Source: Hymenobacter jejuensis (GTDB taxonomy: Bacteria > Bacteroidota > Bacteroidia > Cytophagales > Hymenobacteraceae). Taken from it: a DNA stretch of 64,000 nucleotides. The position numbers and the translations under genes were made by a program. Positions within the stretch are counted from its first letter, which is position 1, and the number at the start of each line of letters is the position of its first letter. The notes under the pieces were generated by a model. It did not search any database, was not told where the DNA came from, and saw only the letters and a list, made by a program, of their open reading frames with translations. Where the stretch lies: NCBI RefSeq assembly GCF_006337165.1, contig NZ_CP040896.1, forward strand, positions 1,488,001 to 1,552,000. The letters run 5' to 3'. This document shows positions 33,487 through 42,215 of the stretch, piece by piece.

Positions 33487-34083
33487 ATGCTTTCTTCTCG
33501 ATTTTTTCGCGGCATCCTTTTGGTATCAGGCGTTGCGACGCTGCTCGTAGGCTGCACTTCTGCGCCCGATTATACGCCCAAGCCCAAGGGCTACAACCGC
33601 ATCGACTTGCCACCGCATAGCTACCAGCAGCTGGCGCCAGGGCATCCGTACACGTTTCAGTATTCGCGCTATGCGAAGGTGCTTCGCGACTCATCATACT
33701 TGGCGCAGCCCCACTGGATTAATGTGTATTACCCGACGCTCCACGCCAACATCCAGATTACTTACACCGACATCAATCGCGATAAAAAAGTGTTTAACAG
33801 AATGTTGGAAAGCGCTCGTAAACTAACCAGCAAGCACGAGATCAAGGCCATAGCCATCGACGAGAGCATGCTCAAAACGCCCAGCGGTATGCGTGTATCG
33901 GTGTTTGAGCTTTCAGGTGAGGTGCCCAGCCAGTTTCAGTTTTACACCACCGACAGCACTAAGCATTTTTTCCGCGGCGCCTTATATTTCCCCACTGCCA
34001 CTGCCAACGACTCGTTGTCGCCCGTCATCGACTATGTCAAGAAAGACATTGTGCAGCTCATCAACACTCTGAAATACAAGTAG
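33487..34083 (+). CDS. gldD: Gliding motility lipoprotein GldD
   Basis: A 198-residue lipoprotein with signal peptide and lipobox LLVGC (Cys23). Diagnostic blocks are YTPKPKGYNRIDLPPHSYQQ, then HPYTFQYSRYA and WINVYYPTLHANIQITY. GldD is required for gliding in Flavobacterium. The usual Bacteroidota order is mutY, ssb, gldE, gldD; here gldE (a CBS-domain membrane protein) is missing between ssb and gldD. A terminator and a -7 box precede the gene, so it is transcribed separately. ATG at 33487 is chosen because it begins the signal peptide. Confidence 0.93.
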   Translation: MLSSRFFRGILLVSGVATLLVGCTSAPDYTPKPKGYNRIDLPPHSYQQLAPGHPYTFQYSRYAKVLRDSSYLAQPHWINVYYPTLHANIQITYTDINRDKKVFNRMLESARKLTSKHEIKAIAIDESMLKTPSGMRVSVFELSGEVPSQFQFYTTDSTKHFFRGALYFPTATANDSLSPVIDYVKKDIVQLINTLKYK

Positions 34084-34142
34084 TTAAATCGCATGACATT
34101 TATCAATTAACAGCAGCAAGGCCTGCCAAAGCCTATGTCTTC

Positions 34143-34170
34143 GCAACTATTTGATTATCAAATGCTTGCA
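34143..34170. repeat. 28-bp palindromic repeat, copy 8
   Basis: The closest to consensus: GCAACTATTTGATTATCA continuing to AATGCTTGCA, with GCAA and TTGC at the ends. It lies between gldD and recG, about 60 nt after the gldD stop. Confidence 0.9.
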
Positions 34171-34204
34171 ATTGTTATATGATGGATGTTAACTGTTGAT
34201 TGAA

Positions 34205-36301
34205 ATGAGTTTTTTCAACACCAAAATAGAGTATTTACGGGGCGTAGGCGTACAGCGGGCGCAGCTGTTGCAGAAGGAGTTAGGCATTTTTACCTACGGC
34301 GACCTTATCCAGCGCTATCCATTTCGCTACCTCGACCGCACGCAGTTTTACAACGTCGTTGACTTGCACGACGACTTGCCTTACGTGCAGGTGAAAGGCA
34401 TATTGCGGGGCCGCGAAGTGATCGGCGAAGGCCCCAAGCAGCGCATGGTTGCCAAAGTAGCCGACGCCAGCGGCGAGCTGGAGTTGGTGTGGTTCAAGGG
34501 GGTAAGATTTCTGGAGAAGATCGTTAAGAACCACCAGGAATACATTGTTTTTGGCAAACCCTCCCTGTTCAATGGCAAGCCGCAAATGGCGCACCCCGAG
34601 CTCGAAGAGGTAACGGAAACCAAGGCTGGCCAAAGCTATTTGCAGCCGGTATACAACACCACCGAAAAGCTCAAGAACTACCATCGCATTGATAGCAAGG
34701 CAATTATGCGCATGGTTGCTGACCTGCTGCGCATTGCGTTGCCGCAGGTGCACGAAACGCTTTCGCCCGAACTGATCCGACAGTATGGGCTGATGAGCAA
34801 GGCGGAGGCGTTACAACAGATTCACTTCCCGCAGAGCACGGATCTGTTGCAGGCGGCCCGTTTTCGGCTGAAGTTCGAAGAGCTTTTTTACGTACAGCTC
34901 AAGCTGTTGCGTCAGAAAGATCAGCGCAAGGCCACTTTGGCAGGCCAGATTTTTAAGGAAGTGCCCACGCTGGTCGACTTTTACAAAAACCACCTCGCCT
35001 TCGACCTGACGGGTGCCCAGAAACGTGTCATCCACGACATCTACAAAGACTTCTGCTCGGGCAAGCAGATGAATCGCCTATTGCAAGGCGATGTAGGCTC
35101 CGGCAAGACCATTGTAGCCTTCATTTCCATGCTCATGGCCGCCGACAACGGCGCGCAGAGTTGCCTGATGGCGCCCACGGAAATACTTGCAGATCAGCAT
35201 TATGTGGGGCTGAAGGCCTACGCCGACCTGCTGGGCATCAACTTGGGCAAGCTCACGGGCTCGTCGCGGACTTCGGAGCGGCGCGAGCTGCACGAACAAC
35301 TTCGCAACGGCACCATGCACATGCTGGTGGGCACGCACGCGCTGCTCGAAGACGTGGTACAGTTCCGTAATCTCGGCCTTACTATCATGGACGAGCAACA
35401 TCGGTTTGGCGTAGCGCAACGCTCGAAGCTGTGGCAGAAAAATCCGCATGTGATTCCGCACGTGCTCGTGATGACGGCAACGCCCATCCCGCGGACGCTG
35501 GCCATGACGCTCTATGGCGACCTCGACGTATCGGTGATTGACGAGTTGCCGGCCGGGCGGAAGCCCATCGTGACAGTACACCGCTACGATTCTAACCGCC
35601 TGAAAGTCTTCCAATTCTTGCGCGATCAGATCTTGCTGGGTCGGCAGGTATACATCGTTTATCCGCTTATTGAGGAAAGCGAATCGATGACGGAGTACAA
35701 AGACCTCATGGACGGCTACGAAAGCGTACAGCGGGCCTTTCCGGAGTGCCAGATCAGCATTGTGCACGGCCGCATGAAGGCCGAAGAGAAGGACTACGAG
35801 ATGCAGCGGTTCGTGCGCCGCGAAACCCAGATCATGGTGGCCACTACCGTAATCGAAGTGGGCGTGAACGTACCGAATGCTTCGGTGATGGTGATTGAGT
35901 CGGCGGAGCGCTTTGGGCTCTCGCAGCTGCACCAGCTCCGGGGCCGCGTGGGCCGGGGCGCCGAACAGAGCTACTGCATTCTGATGACGGGCTTCAAACT
36001 CAGCAAAGACTCGCGCACCCGCCTCGAAACGATGGTGCGGACCAACAACGGCTTCGAAATCGCTGACATTGACCTCAAGCTGCGCGGTCCCGGCGACCTA
36101 ATGGGCACCCAGCAAAGCGGCGTTTTGGATTTGCTGATTGCCGATCTGGCCAAAGATGGCCGCATCCTGACCGAGTCGCGGGCAGCAGCGCAACAGCTTC
36201 TTAGTGAGGATGTTACATTAAGCAAGCCCGAAAATCAGAATATCCGCCGCCACATAGAATCGTTGCCGGCAACGGCGGTCAACTGGAGCCGCATTAGTTA
36301 A
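34205..36301 (+). CDS. recG: ATP-dependent DNA helicase RecG
   Basis: RecG reverses stalled replication forks and processes recombination intermediates. The 698-residue protein has an N-terminal wedge/OB domain (about 60-140), then superfamily 2 helicase motifs: LLQGDVGSGKT with Lys301, DEQH at 396-399, VMTATPIPRTL, and the second lobe with QRFVRRETQIMVATTVIEVG and QLRGRVGRG. Length is near normal. The ATG at 34205 (SFFNTKIEYLRGVG) fits the family better than TTG at 34196. It stands alone, followed by a terminator. Confidence 0.97.
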   Translation: MSFFNTKIEYLRGVGVQRAQLLQKELGIFTYGDLIQRYPFRYLDRTQFYNVVDLHDDLPYVQVKGILRGREVIGEGPKQRMVAKVADASGELELVWFKGVRFLEKIVKNHQEYIVFGKPSLFNGKPQMAHPELEEVTETKAGQSYLQPVYNTTEKLKNYHRIDSKAIMRMVADLLRIALPQVHETLSPELIRQYGLMSKAEALQQIHFPQSTDLLQAARFRLKFEELFYVQLKLLRQKDQRKATLAGQIFKEVPTLVDFYKNHLAFDLTGAQKRVIHDIYKDFCSGKQMNRLLQGDVGSGKTIVAFISMLMAADNGAQSCLMAPTEILADQHYVGLKAYADLLGINLGKLTGSSRTSERRELHEQLRNGTMHMLVGTHALLEDVVQFRNLGLTIMDEQHRFGVAQRSKLWQKNPHVIPHVLVMTATPIPRTLAMTLYGDLDVSVIDELPAGRKPIVTVHRYDSNRLKVFQFLRDQILLGRQVYIVYPLIEESESMTEYKDLMDGYESVQRAFPECQISIVHGRMKAEEKDYEMQRFVRRETQIMVATTVIEVGVNVPNASVMVIESAERFGLSQLHQLRGRVGRGAEQSYCILMTGFKLSKDSRTRLETMVRTNNGFEIADIDLKLRGPGDLMGTQQSGVLDLLIADLAKDGRILTESRAAAQQLLSEDVTLSKPENQNIRRHIESLPATAVNWSRIS

Positions 36302-36335
36302 CGCCAAGGTAGCTCGTCAGGTAAGGGCACAAAAA

Positions 36336-36359
36336 AGGCGACTTCGAGGAAAGTCGCCT
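36336..36359. terminator. Terminator between recG and a small gene
   Basis: A 9-bp perfect stem (36336-36344 and 36351-36359) with a 6-nt loop, preceded by six A residues, so it has a T run when read on the minus strand. Confidence 0.7.
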
Positions 36360-36367
36360 GCTTCAAA

Positions 36368-36589
36368 TTATTCGTACCGAACGGATGCTTCTGTATGCAT
36401 CGGGGGGGTTTGCCACAAATGGCTCGCGTTGCTGGAAAAACTTCCTTGGTTGCTTACCTGTCGGGTGAAAAAGGAAGTCTGTTGAGCGGGACTAGCAGAA
36501 GCATTAACAGGAGCAGGTAACGGCTGTTTGGAGAATTTTCCTGCTACGATCAAGGCAAACAGGACTAAGAAACGTAATAAAAACTTCAT
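36368..36589 (-). CDS. Small secreted or membrane protein
   Basis: A 73-residue reading frame beginning MKFLLRFLVLFALIVAGK, a convincing signal or anchor sequence, followed by a Ser/Thr/Gln-rich region with no recognisable family. It has no paralogue in the window. The coding call rests mainly on the hydrophobic N-terminus and the adjoining terminator. It may be a real small protein or a chance frame. Confidence 0.45.
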   Translation of the reverse strand: MKFLLRFLVLFALIVAGKFSKQPLPAPVNASASPAQQTSFFTRQVSNQGSFSSNASHLWQTPPMHTEASVRYE

Positions 36590-36966
36590 AAAGTAAAGAC
36601 ACTAGGGTAAGACACGAAGGCCACGCGCATCAAAATTAAAGCCAAAAGGAGAAAGATTTCAAAAAAAGATTTGGGCAACTGTGCAATTTAGGTTTGAGTA
36701 CTTTGCGCCGTTGCTCCACGTTTGAAGTTGAATAGTTCAGCTTGTACCCGAGTCGCATTGCTCGTCTTTGCTGTTTAGCTTCTGGGCAAAGATAAAGGGG
36801 TACAAGGCAGCAAAGTGGCTAACGGAAGGTTAAGGATGCGTGAAGAAAACGTTGCAAGACCTTTGCTACTGTTGAGATTCGGGCGGTGTACGAGGGCAGA
36901 CCGTAATTGGATACCCCGGCGCAGCACTTTTTTCTGATATTTGTATTATTCCATACTTAACTCGCT
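36590..36966. other. 377-nt intergenic region with an inverted repeat
   Basis: No gene is evident between the small gene and the secreted-protein gene. It contains a 9-bp inverted repeat, CTTGTACCC (36741-36749) and GGGTACAAG (36798-36806), 48 nt apart, and a -7-like TAGGTTTG at 36689-36696. It could hold a long leader or a small RNA. I see no match to a known RNA family. Confidence 0.4.
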
Positions 36967-38424
36967 TTGTTCGTGCGTCTTAATTTTTCGATTTTCACAG
37001 GTTTAATGCTCGCGTGTGGCCTTCTAACCCAAGAGCTCGCTGTAGCACAACGCGTAAAATCCGCACCGTTTAGCTACTTGCCCGAGCAGACAGAAGACCG
37101 CTATAACCAGCGCGTCACCCGCAAAACCCTTCCGATTGGAAACGACGGCTTTATCATTTTAGCGCACAAAGCAGCGGGCGAATACGCGGTAGAGCGCTAC
37201 GATAACGACCTTAAGCGGTTGTGGTCGACGGGAGTGCCGGTTGGGGCGGGGGAAAGTATAGAAGCCTTTGCTCGCAGCGCCACGCAGGCCTTGGTAGTTA
37301 TTCACCATAAAGATGCCGCCACACAATCTTTGTCGGTTGCGCCTATCGAGCTGAAAAGCGGACAAAAAGGCCCTGCCAAGAAATTAGTAGACGCCGCTGC
37401 CCGCGACCGCCGGCCGGGGGTTGCGTTTTCTCCTGACGGCTCGAAGCTGGTGGCCTTTCGCTACCTGACCCGCGACGTGCAGATCCGGGCGATTACGGCG
37501 GCGGTATACGACCAATCGCTTACCAAACTGAAGGACCGCACTTACGATTTCCATGATCTAGGCGACTTCTTCTCCCCTACTGTGTACATCGGCAACGACG
37601 GCACGCAGTACGTAGCCCTGATCAGCGACGCCATGAAAAAGCTGACCGTGCGGCGCTACCGCAACGACAACGCCGATATCAAGGTGATGTCGGTGGCCGT
37701 AGGCGGCACGTTTGGCGGCAAGGAAGTGATGGTGTTCGACACGAAGTATGCTTTGCAGCCCGACAGCTCGCTGTACGCGGCGGCCATCTGCACGGATCGC
37801 AAAACCGGCCAGTACTACAGCCTGAAAGTGGTGAAGTTTGATTTTGCGGGCAAAAGCGATATGAAGTTTGCCCCCGAAATGCTATTTACCCCAGCGTACC
37901 TAGCCGAAACTAACAAAACGACACAAAGCGCAGCTAAACGTCTAGAGGACATCTACTTATCCGACCTCTTGCTAACGGATGATAAGCAACTGGTAGTTAT
38001 TGCCGAAAAGAAGTACGAAGAAGGGGGCGACGAATCGCCGGTGCATGCGCGCGAACTGCATTTGTTTGGCTACAACGAGTTTCAGAGCCCTGCCTGGCAT
38101 TCTATAATCCCTAAAGATCAGGTGGCCTCGCCCACGGAAGCGTTTGCGGGAATTGGATACCGTGCCGCTGTTTTCGGCCCCGACGTGCTTATCCTGACTC
38201 AGCAGAAAGTAAAGGGCAAAGCCGACCTTTTCCTGACGCGCGTAAATGCCCAAACCGGCGTCGTGCAGCCTACTAAAAGCTTGGGCCTCAACGTAGCCAG
38301 CGACCAGAACTTAGCATACGTGAAGGACTTTACGGCCTGGCAGGACGCCAAAACCATTATCGGCGTGAGTCGCCCCAACAAGAAATCGGCGGCGCTCATG
38401 TTAAATAAGATTATGGTGAAATAG
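36967..38424 (+). CDS. Secreted protein of unknown function, probable beta-propeller
   Basis: A 485-residue protein with a signal peptide (about 1-27) and a mature part of repeated short beta segments such as AFSPDGSKLVAFRY, TVYIGNDGTQYVALI and LLTDDKQLVVIAEKK. The pattern suggests a propeller, but no family is recognised. The start is uncertain: TTG at 36967 or GTG at 36973, with no ATG near the signal peptide. It is preceded by a 377-nt leader region and followed by a terminator, so it is probably a single-gene unit. Confidence 0.75.
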   Translation: MFVRLNFSIFTGLMLACGLLTQELAVAQRVKSAPFSYLPEQTEDRYNQRVTRKTLPIGNDGFIILAHKAAGEYAVERYDNDLKRLWSTGVPVGAGESIEAFARSATQALVVIHHKDAATQSLSVAPIELKSGQKGPAKKLVDAAARDRRPGVAFSPDGSKLVAFRYLTRDVQIRAITAAVYDQSLTKLKDRTYDFHDLGDFFSPTVYIGNDGTQYVALISDAMKKLTVRRYRNDNADIKVMSVAVGGTFGGKEVMVFDTKYALQPDSSLYAAAICTDRKTGQYYSLKVVKFDFAGKSDMKFAPEMLFTPAYLAETNKTTQSAAKRLEDIYLSDLLLTDDKQLVVIAEKKYEEGGDESPVHARELHLFGYNEFQSPAWHSIIPKDQVASPTEAFAGIGYRAAVFGPDVLILTQQKVKGKADLFLTRVNAQTGVVQPTKSLGLNVASDQNLAYVKDFTAWQDAKTIIGVSRPNKKSAALMLNKIMVK

Positions 38425-38452
38425 CGCCGCTGACCCGAGCGATAGCACGTAC

Positions 38453-38484
38453 AAAAGCCACCCGGATGAATTTGGGTGGCTTTT
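38453..38484. terminator. Terminator after the secreted protein
   Basis: A perfect 11-bp stem (38453-38463 and 38474-38484) with TTTT within the right arm. Confidence 0.8.
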
Positions 38485-38578
38485 GACATTTAGTATATAT
38501 CTGAAAATCAAATAAATATGTCCTAAAATTATTATTTTCCCTTCTAAATCATCGTCCCACCCTTTTTCAGCAAACAGC

Positions 38579-38908
38579 ATGGGTTACTTTGAGATTTACC
38601 AAGGCAAAAACGGCGACCACTACTTCCGGCTGAAAGCCGGCAACCACGAACCGATTTTGCACAGCGAGGGCTACAGCAGCCGCGCCGCCTGCGAAAATGG
38701 CATCGAGTCGGTGAAGAAAAACTCGCCCAACAACGACCGGTATGTGCGGCGCGAAGCGCCCAGCTTTTCTTTCTCGCTAAAAGCCACCAACGGGCAGGTA
38801 ATCGGGCAAAGTGAGACGTATAACAGCGCCGCCGCCCGCGAAAACGGCATCGAATCGGTGAAGCGCAACGCTCCGGAAGCCGTTGTGAAGGATCTGACGG
38901 CCGCCTGA
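38579..38908 (+). CDS. YegP-family protein (two DUF1508 repeats)
   Basis: A 109-residue protein made of two tandem repeats of about 48 residues. Repeat 1 has FEIYQGKNGDHYFRLKAGNH and GYSSRAACENGIESVKKNSP; repeat 2 has FSFSLKATNGQVIGQSETYN and AAARENGIESVKRNAPEAVV. This is the DUF1508 pair of the YegP family. These small proteins are of unknown function. It stands alone between two terminators. Confidence 0.92.
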   Translation: MGYFEIYQGKNGDHYFRLKAGNHEPILHSEGYSSRAACENGIESVKKNSPNNDRYVRREAPSFSFSLKATNGQVIGQSETYNSAAARENGIESVKRNAPEAVVKDLTAA

Positions 38909-38928
38909 TTCTCCGGCAGCAAACTCAC

Positions 38929-38964
38929 AAAAAAGCCGCTCCTGATCACAGGAGCGGCTTTTTT
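38929..38964. terminator. Bidirectional terminator between yegP-like gene and fadE
   Basis: A perfect 16-bp stem (38929-38944 and 38949-38964) with a 4-nt loop and A/T runs at both ends, serving two convergent genes. Confidence 0.92.
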
Positions 38965-38965
38965 T

Positions 38966-38996
38966 GCAACTAATTGACTACCAATCAATTAATAGC
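38966..38996. repeat. 28-bp palindromic repeat, copy 9
   Basis: GCAACTAATTGACTACCAAT continuing to AATAGC. It directly follows the terminator and contains the fadE stop codon (38989-38991). Confidence 0.85.
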
Positions 38997-40776
38997 AATA
39001 CTCGTTTGCCTCGACCAAAGCAGCAGCGATGCGGCGGCGGGCATCTTTAACGTTGAACAGTTCGGCTTTGGTGAAGCGCTTCAGGCCCATGGCCAGCAAG
39101 CGCTGCTCATCGCCTTCGGTCATGGAAGCGATGGCGTCTTTGCCCGACTTATTCACATGATCCACAGTATCAGCCAGGTACACGCGAGCGATGTCCATCT
39201 GGTTGGCAAGGGCTTCTTCGCCTTTCTCGCCGGCTTCTTTTTCGACGCGCAGCAGCGTGCTTTCGGCCGTGTATACTTTGATGGCCATGTCGGCGATGTT
39301 CATCAGAACTTCCTGCTCTTTGGCGAGCGAGTTCATGTACTTCTGAACGGCCGTACCCGCCACCATCAGAATGGCTTTCTTCAGCTTGGCGATGGTTTTC
39401 TTCTCGGCAGCAAACAAGCCAGTTTCTTCTTCCGTGTTGAAATCCGGAATGGCCATCAGTTCCTGCTGCACGGCTTGCGCCGGCCCCATCAGGTCGAGTT
39501 CACCCTTCATAGCCTTCTTCAGAATCATGTCGACGGCCAGCATGCGGTTGATCTCGTTGGTGCCTTCGAAGATGCGGTTGATGCGCGAGTCGCGGTAGGC
39601 GCGATCCATGGGGTAATCGGCCGAGAAGCCGTAGCCGCCATATACCTGCACACCTTCATCTACCACATAATCAAGCACTTCCGAACCTTCTACTTTCAGA
39701 ATAGCACACTCAACCGCAAATTCGCGGGCAGCGCCCAACAGCGCTTCGTTGGCCGATTTGCCCTGGGCCATCAGTTCCTGCTCCATGCGATAAATGTCCA
39801 TGCCCGCACGGTAAATGGCCGACTCCACGGCGTAAATGCGGATGGCTTGCTCAGCCAGCTTGTGGCGGATGGCGCCAAACTTGGCAATCGGCATCTTAAA
39901 CTGCACGCGCTCATTGGCATACTTTACGCTCAGCGTAGCCGCCATTTTAGAAGCGCCCAAGCAGGCGGCGGCCAGTTTGATACGGCCGATGTTGAGTACG
40001 TTGAAGGCGATGAGGTGGCCTTTGCCAATTTCGCCCAACACGGCATCTTTCGGCACTTTCACGTCCGACAAGAACACTTGGCGCGTGCTGCTGCCCCGAA
40101 TGCCCATCTTGTGCTCTTCGTTGCCAAGACTTAGGCCGGGTGTATTTTTCTCGATGATGAAGCCGGTAAACTTGTCGCCATCGACCTGCGCAAACACAAT
40201 AAAAACGTCGGCAAAACCACCGTTGGTGATCCACATTTTCTGGCCGTTGAGCACGTAGCCCGAGCCATCTTCGGTCGGAATGGCTTTGGTTTTGGCACCC
40301 AGCGCATCCGAGCCCGATCCGGGTTCGGTGAGGCAATACGCGCCCATTAGCTCACCGTTGGTCAGGCCGGGCAGGTATTTGGCTTTCTGCTCGTCGGTGC
40401 CAAAATAGAGAATCGGCAGCATTGCGATGCCCGTGTGCGCGGCAAAAGCCACCGGGAACGAGTGCCCACCGCCTACACCTTCCGTCACGCGTAAGGCGGT
40501 GGTGAAGTCCATATCGAGGCCGCCGTATTGCTCCGGGATGCTCACGCCGAACAGGCCCAATTGGCCCGCTTTCTCCATCAGGCCACGCATCAACCCTTCC
40601 TCATGGTTGTCGAGGCGCTCGAGTAAGGGCTGCACTTCCGCGCCCACGAAGTCCAGACAGGTCTGGTACATCATCCGCTGCTCCTCGGTGAATTCGGCTG
40701 GGGTGAATACGTCTTGAGCAGCAGTTTCTTTGATGATGAACTCGCCGCCTTTCATCAGTTTGTGGGATACTTCCAT
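38989..40776 (-). CDS. fadE: Acyl-CoA dehydrogenase (FadE/VLCAD-like)
   Basis: An FAD enzyme for the first oxidation step of fatty acid beta-oxidation. The 595-residue protein has the acyl-CoA dehydrogenase core (about 25-420): YCLTEPGSGSDALGAKTKAI, WITNGGFADVFIVFA, and YGGYGFSADYPMDRAYRDSR followed by RIFEGTNEINR, whose Glu is the expected catalytic base. An extra C-terminal helical domain (about 430-595), as in the VLCAD/ACAD9 type, follows. The TAA stop lies inside a copy of the 28-bp repeat. It is the third gene of fadN, fadA, fadE on the minus strand, the same order as the Bacillus subtilis operon. Confidence 0.92.
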   Translation of the reverse strand: MEVSHKLMKGGEFIIKETAAQDVFTPAEFTEEQRMMYQTCLDFVGAEVQPLLERLDNHEEGLMRGLMEKAGQLGLFGVSIPEQYGGLDMDFTTALRVTEGVGGGHSFPVAFAAHTGIAMLPILYFGTDEQKAKYLPGLTNGELMGAYCLTEPGSGSDALGAKTKAIPTEDGSGYVLNGQKMWITNGGFADVFIVFAQVDGDKFTGFIIEKNTPGLSLGNEEHKMGIRGSSTRQVFLSDVKVPKDAVLGEIGKGHLIAFNVLNIGRIKLAAACLGASKMAATLSVKYANERVQFKMPIAKFGAIRHKLAEQAIRIYAVESAIYRAGMDIYRMEQELMAQGKSANEALLGAAREFAVECAILKVEGSEVLDYVVDEGVQVYGGYGFSADYPMDRAYRDSRINRIFEGTNEINRMLAVDMILKKAMKGELDLMGPAQAVQQELMAIPDFNTEEETGLFAAEKKTIAKLKKAILMVAGTAVQKYMNSLAKEQEVLMNIADMAIKVYTAESTLLRVEKEAGEKGEEALANQMDIARVYLADTVDHVNKSGKDAIASMTEGDEQRLLAMGLKRFTKAELFNVKDARRRIAAALVEANEYCY

Positions 40777-40939
40777 GACCGTGAGAGAATTGAAAATTTT
40801 GAGGGAATTTCTAAGTTACTATTTTGTTAGGCTTGCAGCCTATTTAGGGCGAAAGAAACCCCGCTTGCGGGGCTTCTAATCTTCTTATTCAGAACAGCTT
40901 ATACAACCGTCTGGTTCTGTATGTTGGATTGTGATTTGG

Positions 40940-42118
40940 CTACTTCAGCAGCTCATAAATACCTGCTACGCCTTGGCCACCACCGACGCAGGCGGTTACC
41001 ATGCCGTACTTTTTGCCGCGCTCACGCAACTCGTCGAACAGCTGAATGCTGAGCTTAGCGCCTGAGCAGCCCAGCGGATGACCAAGGGCAATAGCACCGC
41101 CATTCACGTTAAGCTTTTCAGTATCAATGCCTAGCTCACGCACCACCGCAATTGACTGCGAAGCAAACGCTTCGTTCAGCTCAATCAGGTCGATGTCGTC
41201 GAGCTTCATGCCGGCTTGCTTCAGGGCCTTCGGGATGGCTTTCACCGGTCCCATGCCCATGATGCGCGGGTCGATACCTTCGGTGGCGTAGGTGACCATG
41301 CGGGCGATGGGCTCCAGGTTCAATTCCTTTACCATGCGCTCCGACATCACGATCACGAAGGCCGCGCCGTCGGAAGTTTGGGACGAGTTGCCCGCCGTAA
41401 CCGTGCCGCCCGCTGCGAACACGGGCCGTAGCTTGGCCAGCGCTTCTAACGATGTATCGGCGCGCGGACCTTCGTCAGTATCTACTACGTACGAGCGCTT
41501 TTTCTTTTTGCCGGTCGCCTGATCGAGGTAGGTTTCTTCGACCGTAATCGGCACGATCTGCTTCTTAAACTTGCCTTCCTGGATGGCTTTAATAGCCTTT
41601 TGGTGCGAGTGAAAGGCAAATTCGTCCTGGTCTTCGCGCGAAACCTTGTAGTCCTGCGCTACGGCTTCGGCCGTCAGGCCCATGCCCAAGTAGTACGAAG
41701 GGTGCTTCTGCGCGAGCTTATAATTTGGCACCGTTTTCCAGCCCACCGTAGGCACTTGCGACATGTTTTCGGCGCCGCCCGCAATGATGCAGTCGGCCAT
41801 ACCGGCCGCGATTTTGCCCGCTGCCATCGCAATTGTTTCGACGCCCGAACCGCAGTAACGGTTTACTACCAAGCCCGACACGTTCATGGGCAAGGCCAGC
41901 AGCGAAATCATGCGGCCAATTTGCAGGCCTTGCTCCGCCTCGGGTACCGCGTTGCCCACGATCACGTCATCGACGCGTGCGGGGTCGAGGGCAGGCACCG
42001 ATGCGATCAGGTGCTTGATGACCTCGGCGGCCAGATCATCGGTGCGGGTGAAGCGGAAACCACCGCGCGGCGCTTTGCCCACGGCCGTGCGGTAACCAGC
42101 TACGATATATGCATTCAT
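40940..42118 (-). CDS. fadA: Acetyl-CoA acyltransferase (thiolase)
   Basis: Releases acetyl-CoA in the last step of beta-oxidation. The 392-residue protein has the acyl-enzyme Cys89 ([12 protein letters not shown]), the conserved [16 protein letters not shown] with its His, and a second Cys in [11 protein letters not shown] at 42118 has an AAGGAG sequence 8 nt upstream, a better ribosome binding site than most genes here. It lies between fadN and fadE on the minus strand and is expected to be co-transcribed with them. Confidence 0.95.
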   Translation of the reverse strand: MNAYIVAGYRTAVGKAPRGGFRFTRTDDLAAEVIKHLIASVPALDPARVDDVIVGNAVPEAEQGLQIGRMISLLALPMNVSGLVVNRYCGSGVETIAMAAGKIAAGMADCIIAGGAENMSQVPTVGWKTVPNYKLAQKHPSYYLGMGLTAEAVAQDYKVSREDQDEFAFHSHQKAIKAIQEGKFKKQIVPITVEETYLDQATGKKKKRSYVVDTDEGPRADTSLEALAKLRPVFAAGGTVTAGNSSQTSDGAAFVIVMSERMVKELNLEPIARMVTYATEGIDPRIMGMGPVKAIPKALKQAGMKLDDIDLIELNEAFASQSIAVVRELGIDTEKLNVNGGAIALGHPLGCSGAKLSIQLFDELRERGKKYGMVTACVGGGQGVAGIYELLK

Positions 42119-42186
42119 CTTTTTGCTCCTTAAAGAGTTGATTGTCAGAACTTAATATTGCCCAACGAGCCACAAAGTCCTTTTAT

Positions 42187-42215
42187 ACAACAATTTGTTA
42201 ATCAATTAGTTACGC
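42187..42215. repeat. 28-bp palindromic repeat, copy 10
   Basis: ACAACAATTTGTTAATCAAT continuing to TAGTTACGC. It overlaps the fadN stop codon (42206-42208) and lies between fadN and fadA. Confidence 0.75.

Noticed and set aside
36689..36943. Several TTG-n-TAnnTTTG-like pairs with spacers of 24-26 nt
   Set aside because: Spacing is longer than the known 18-21 nt, and TTG is common, so these pairs look accidental.
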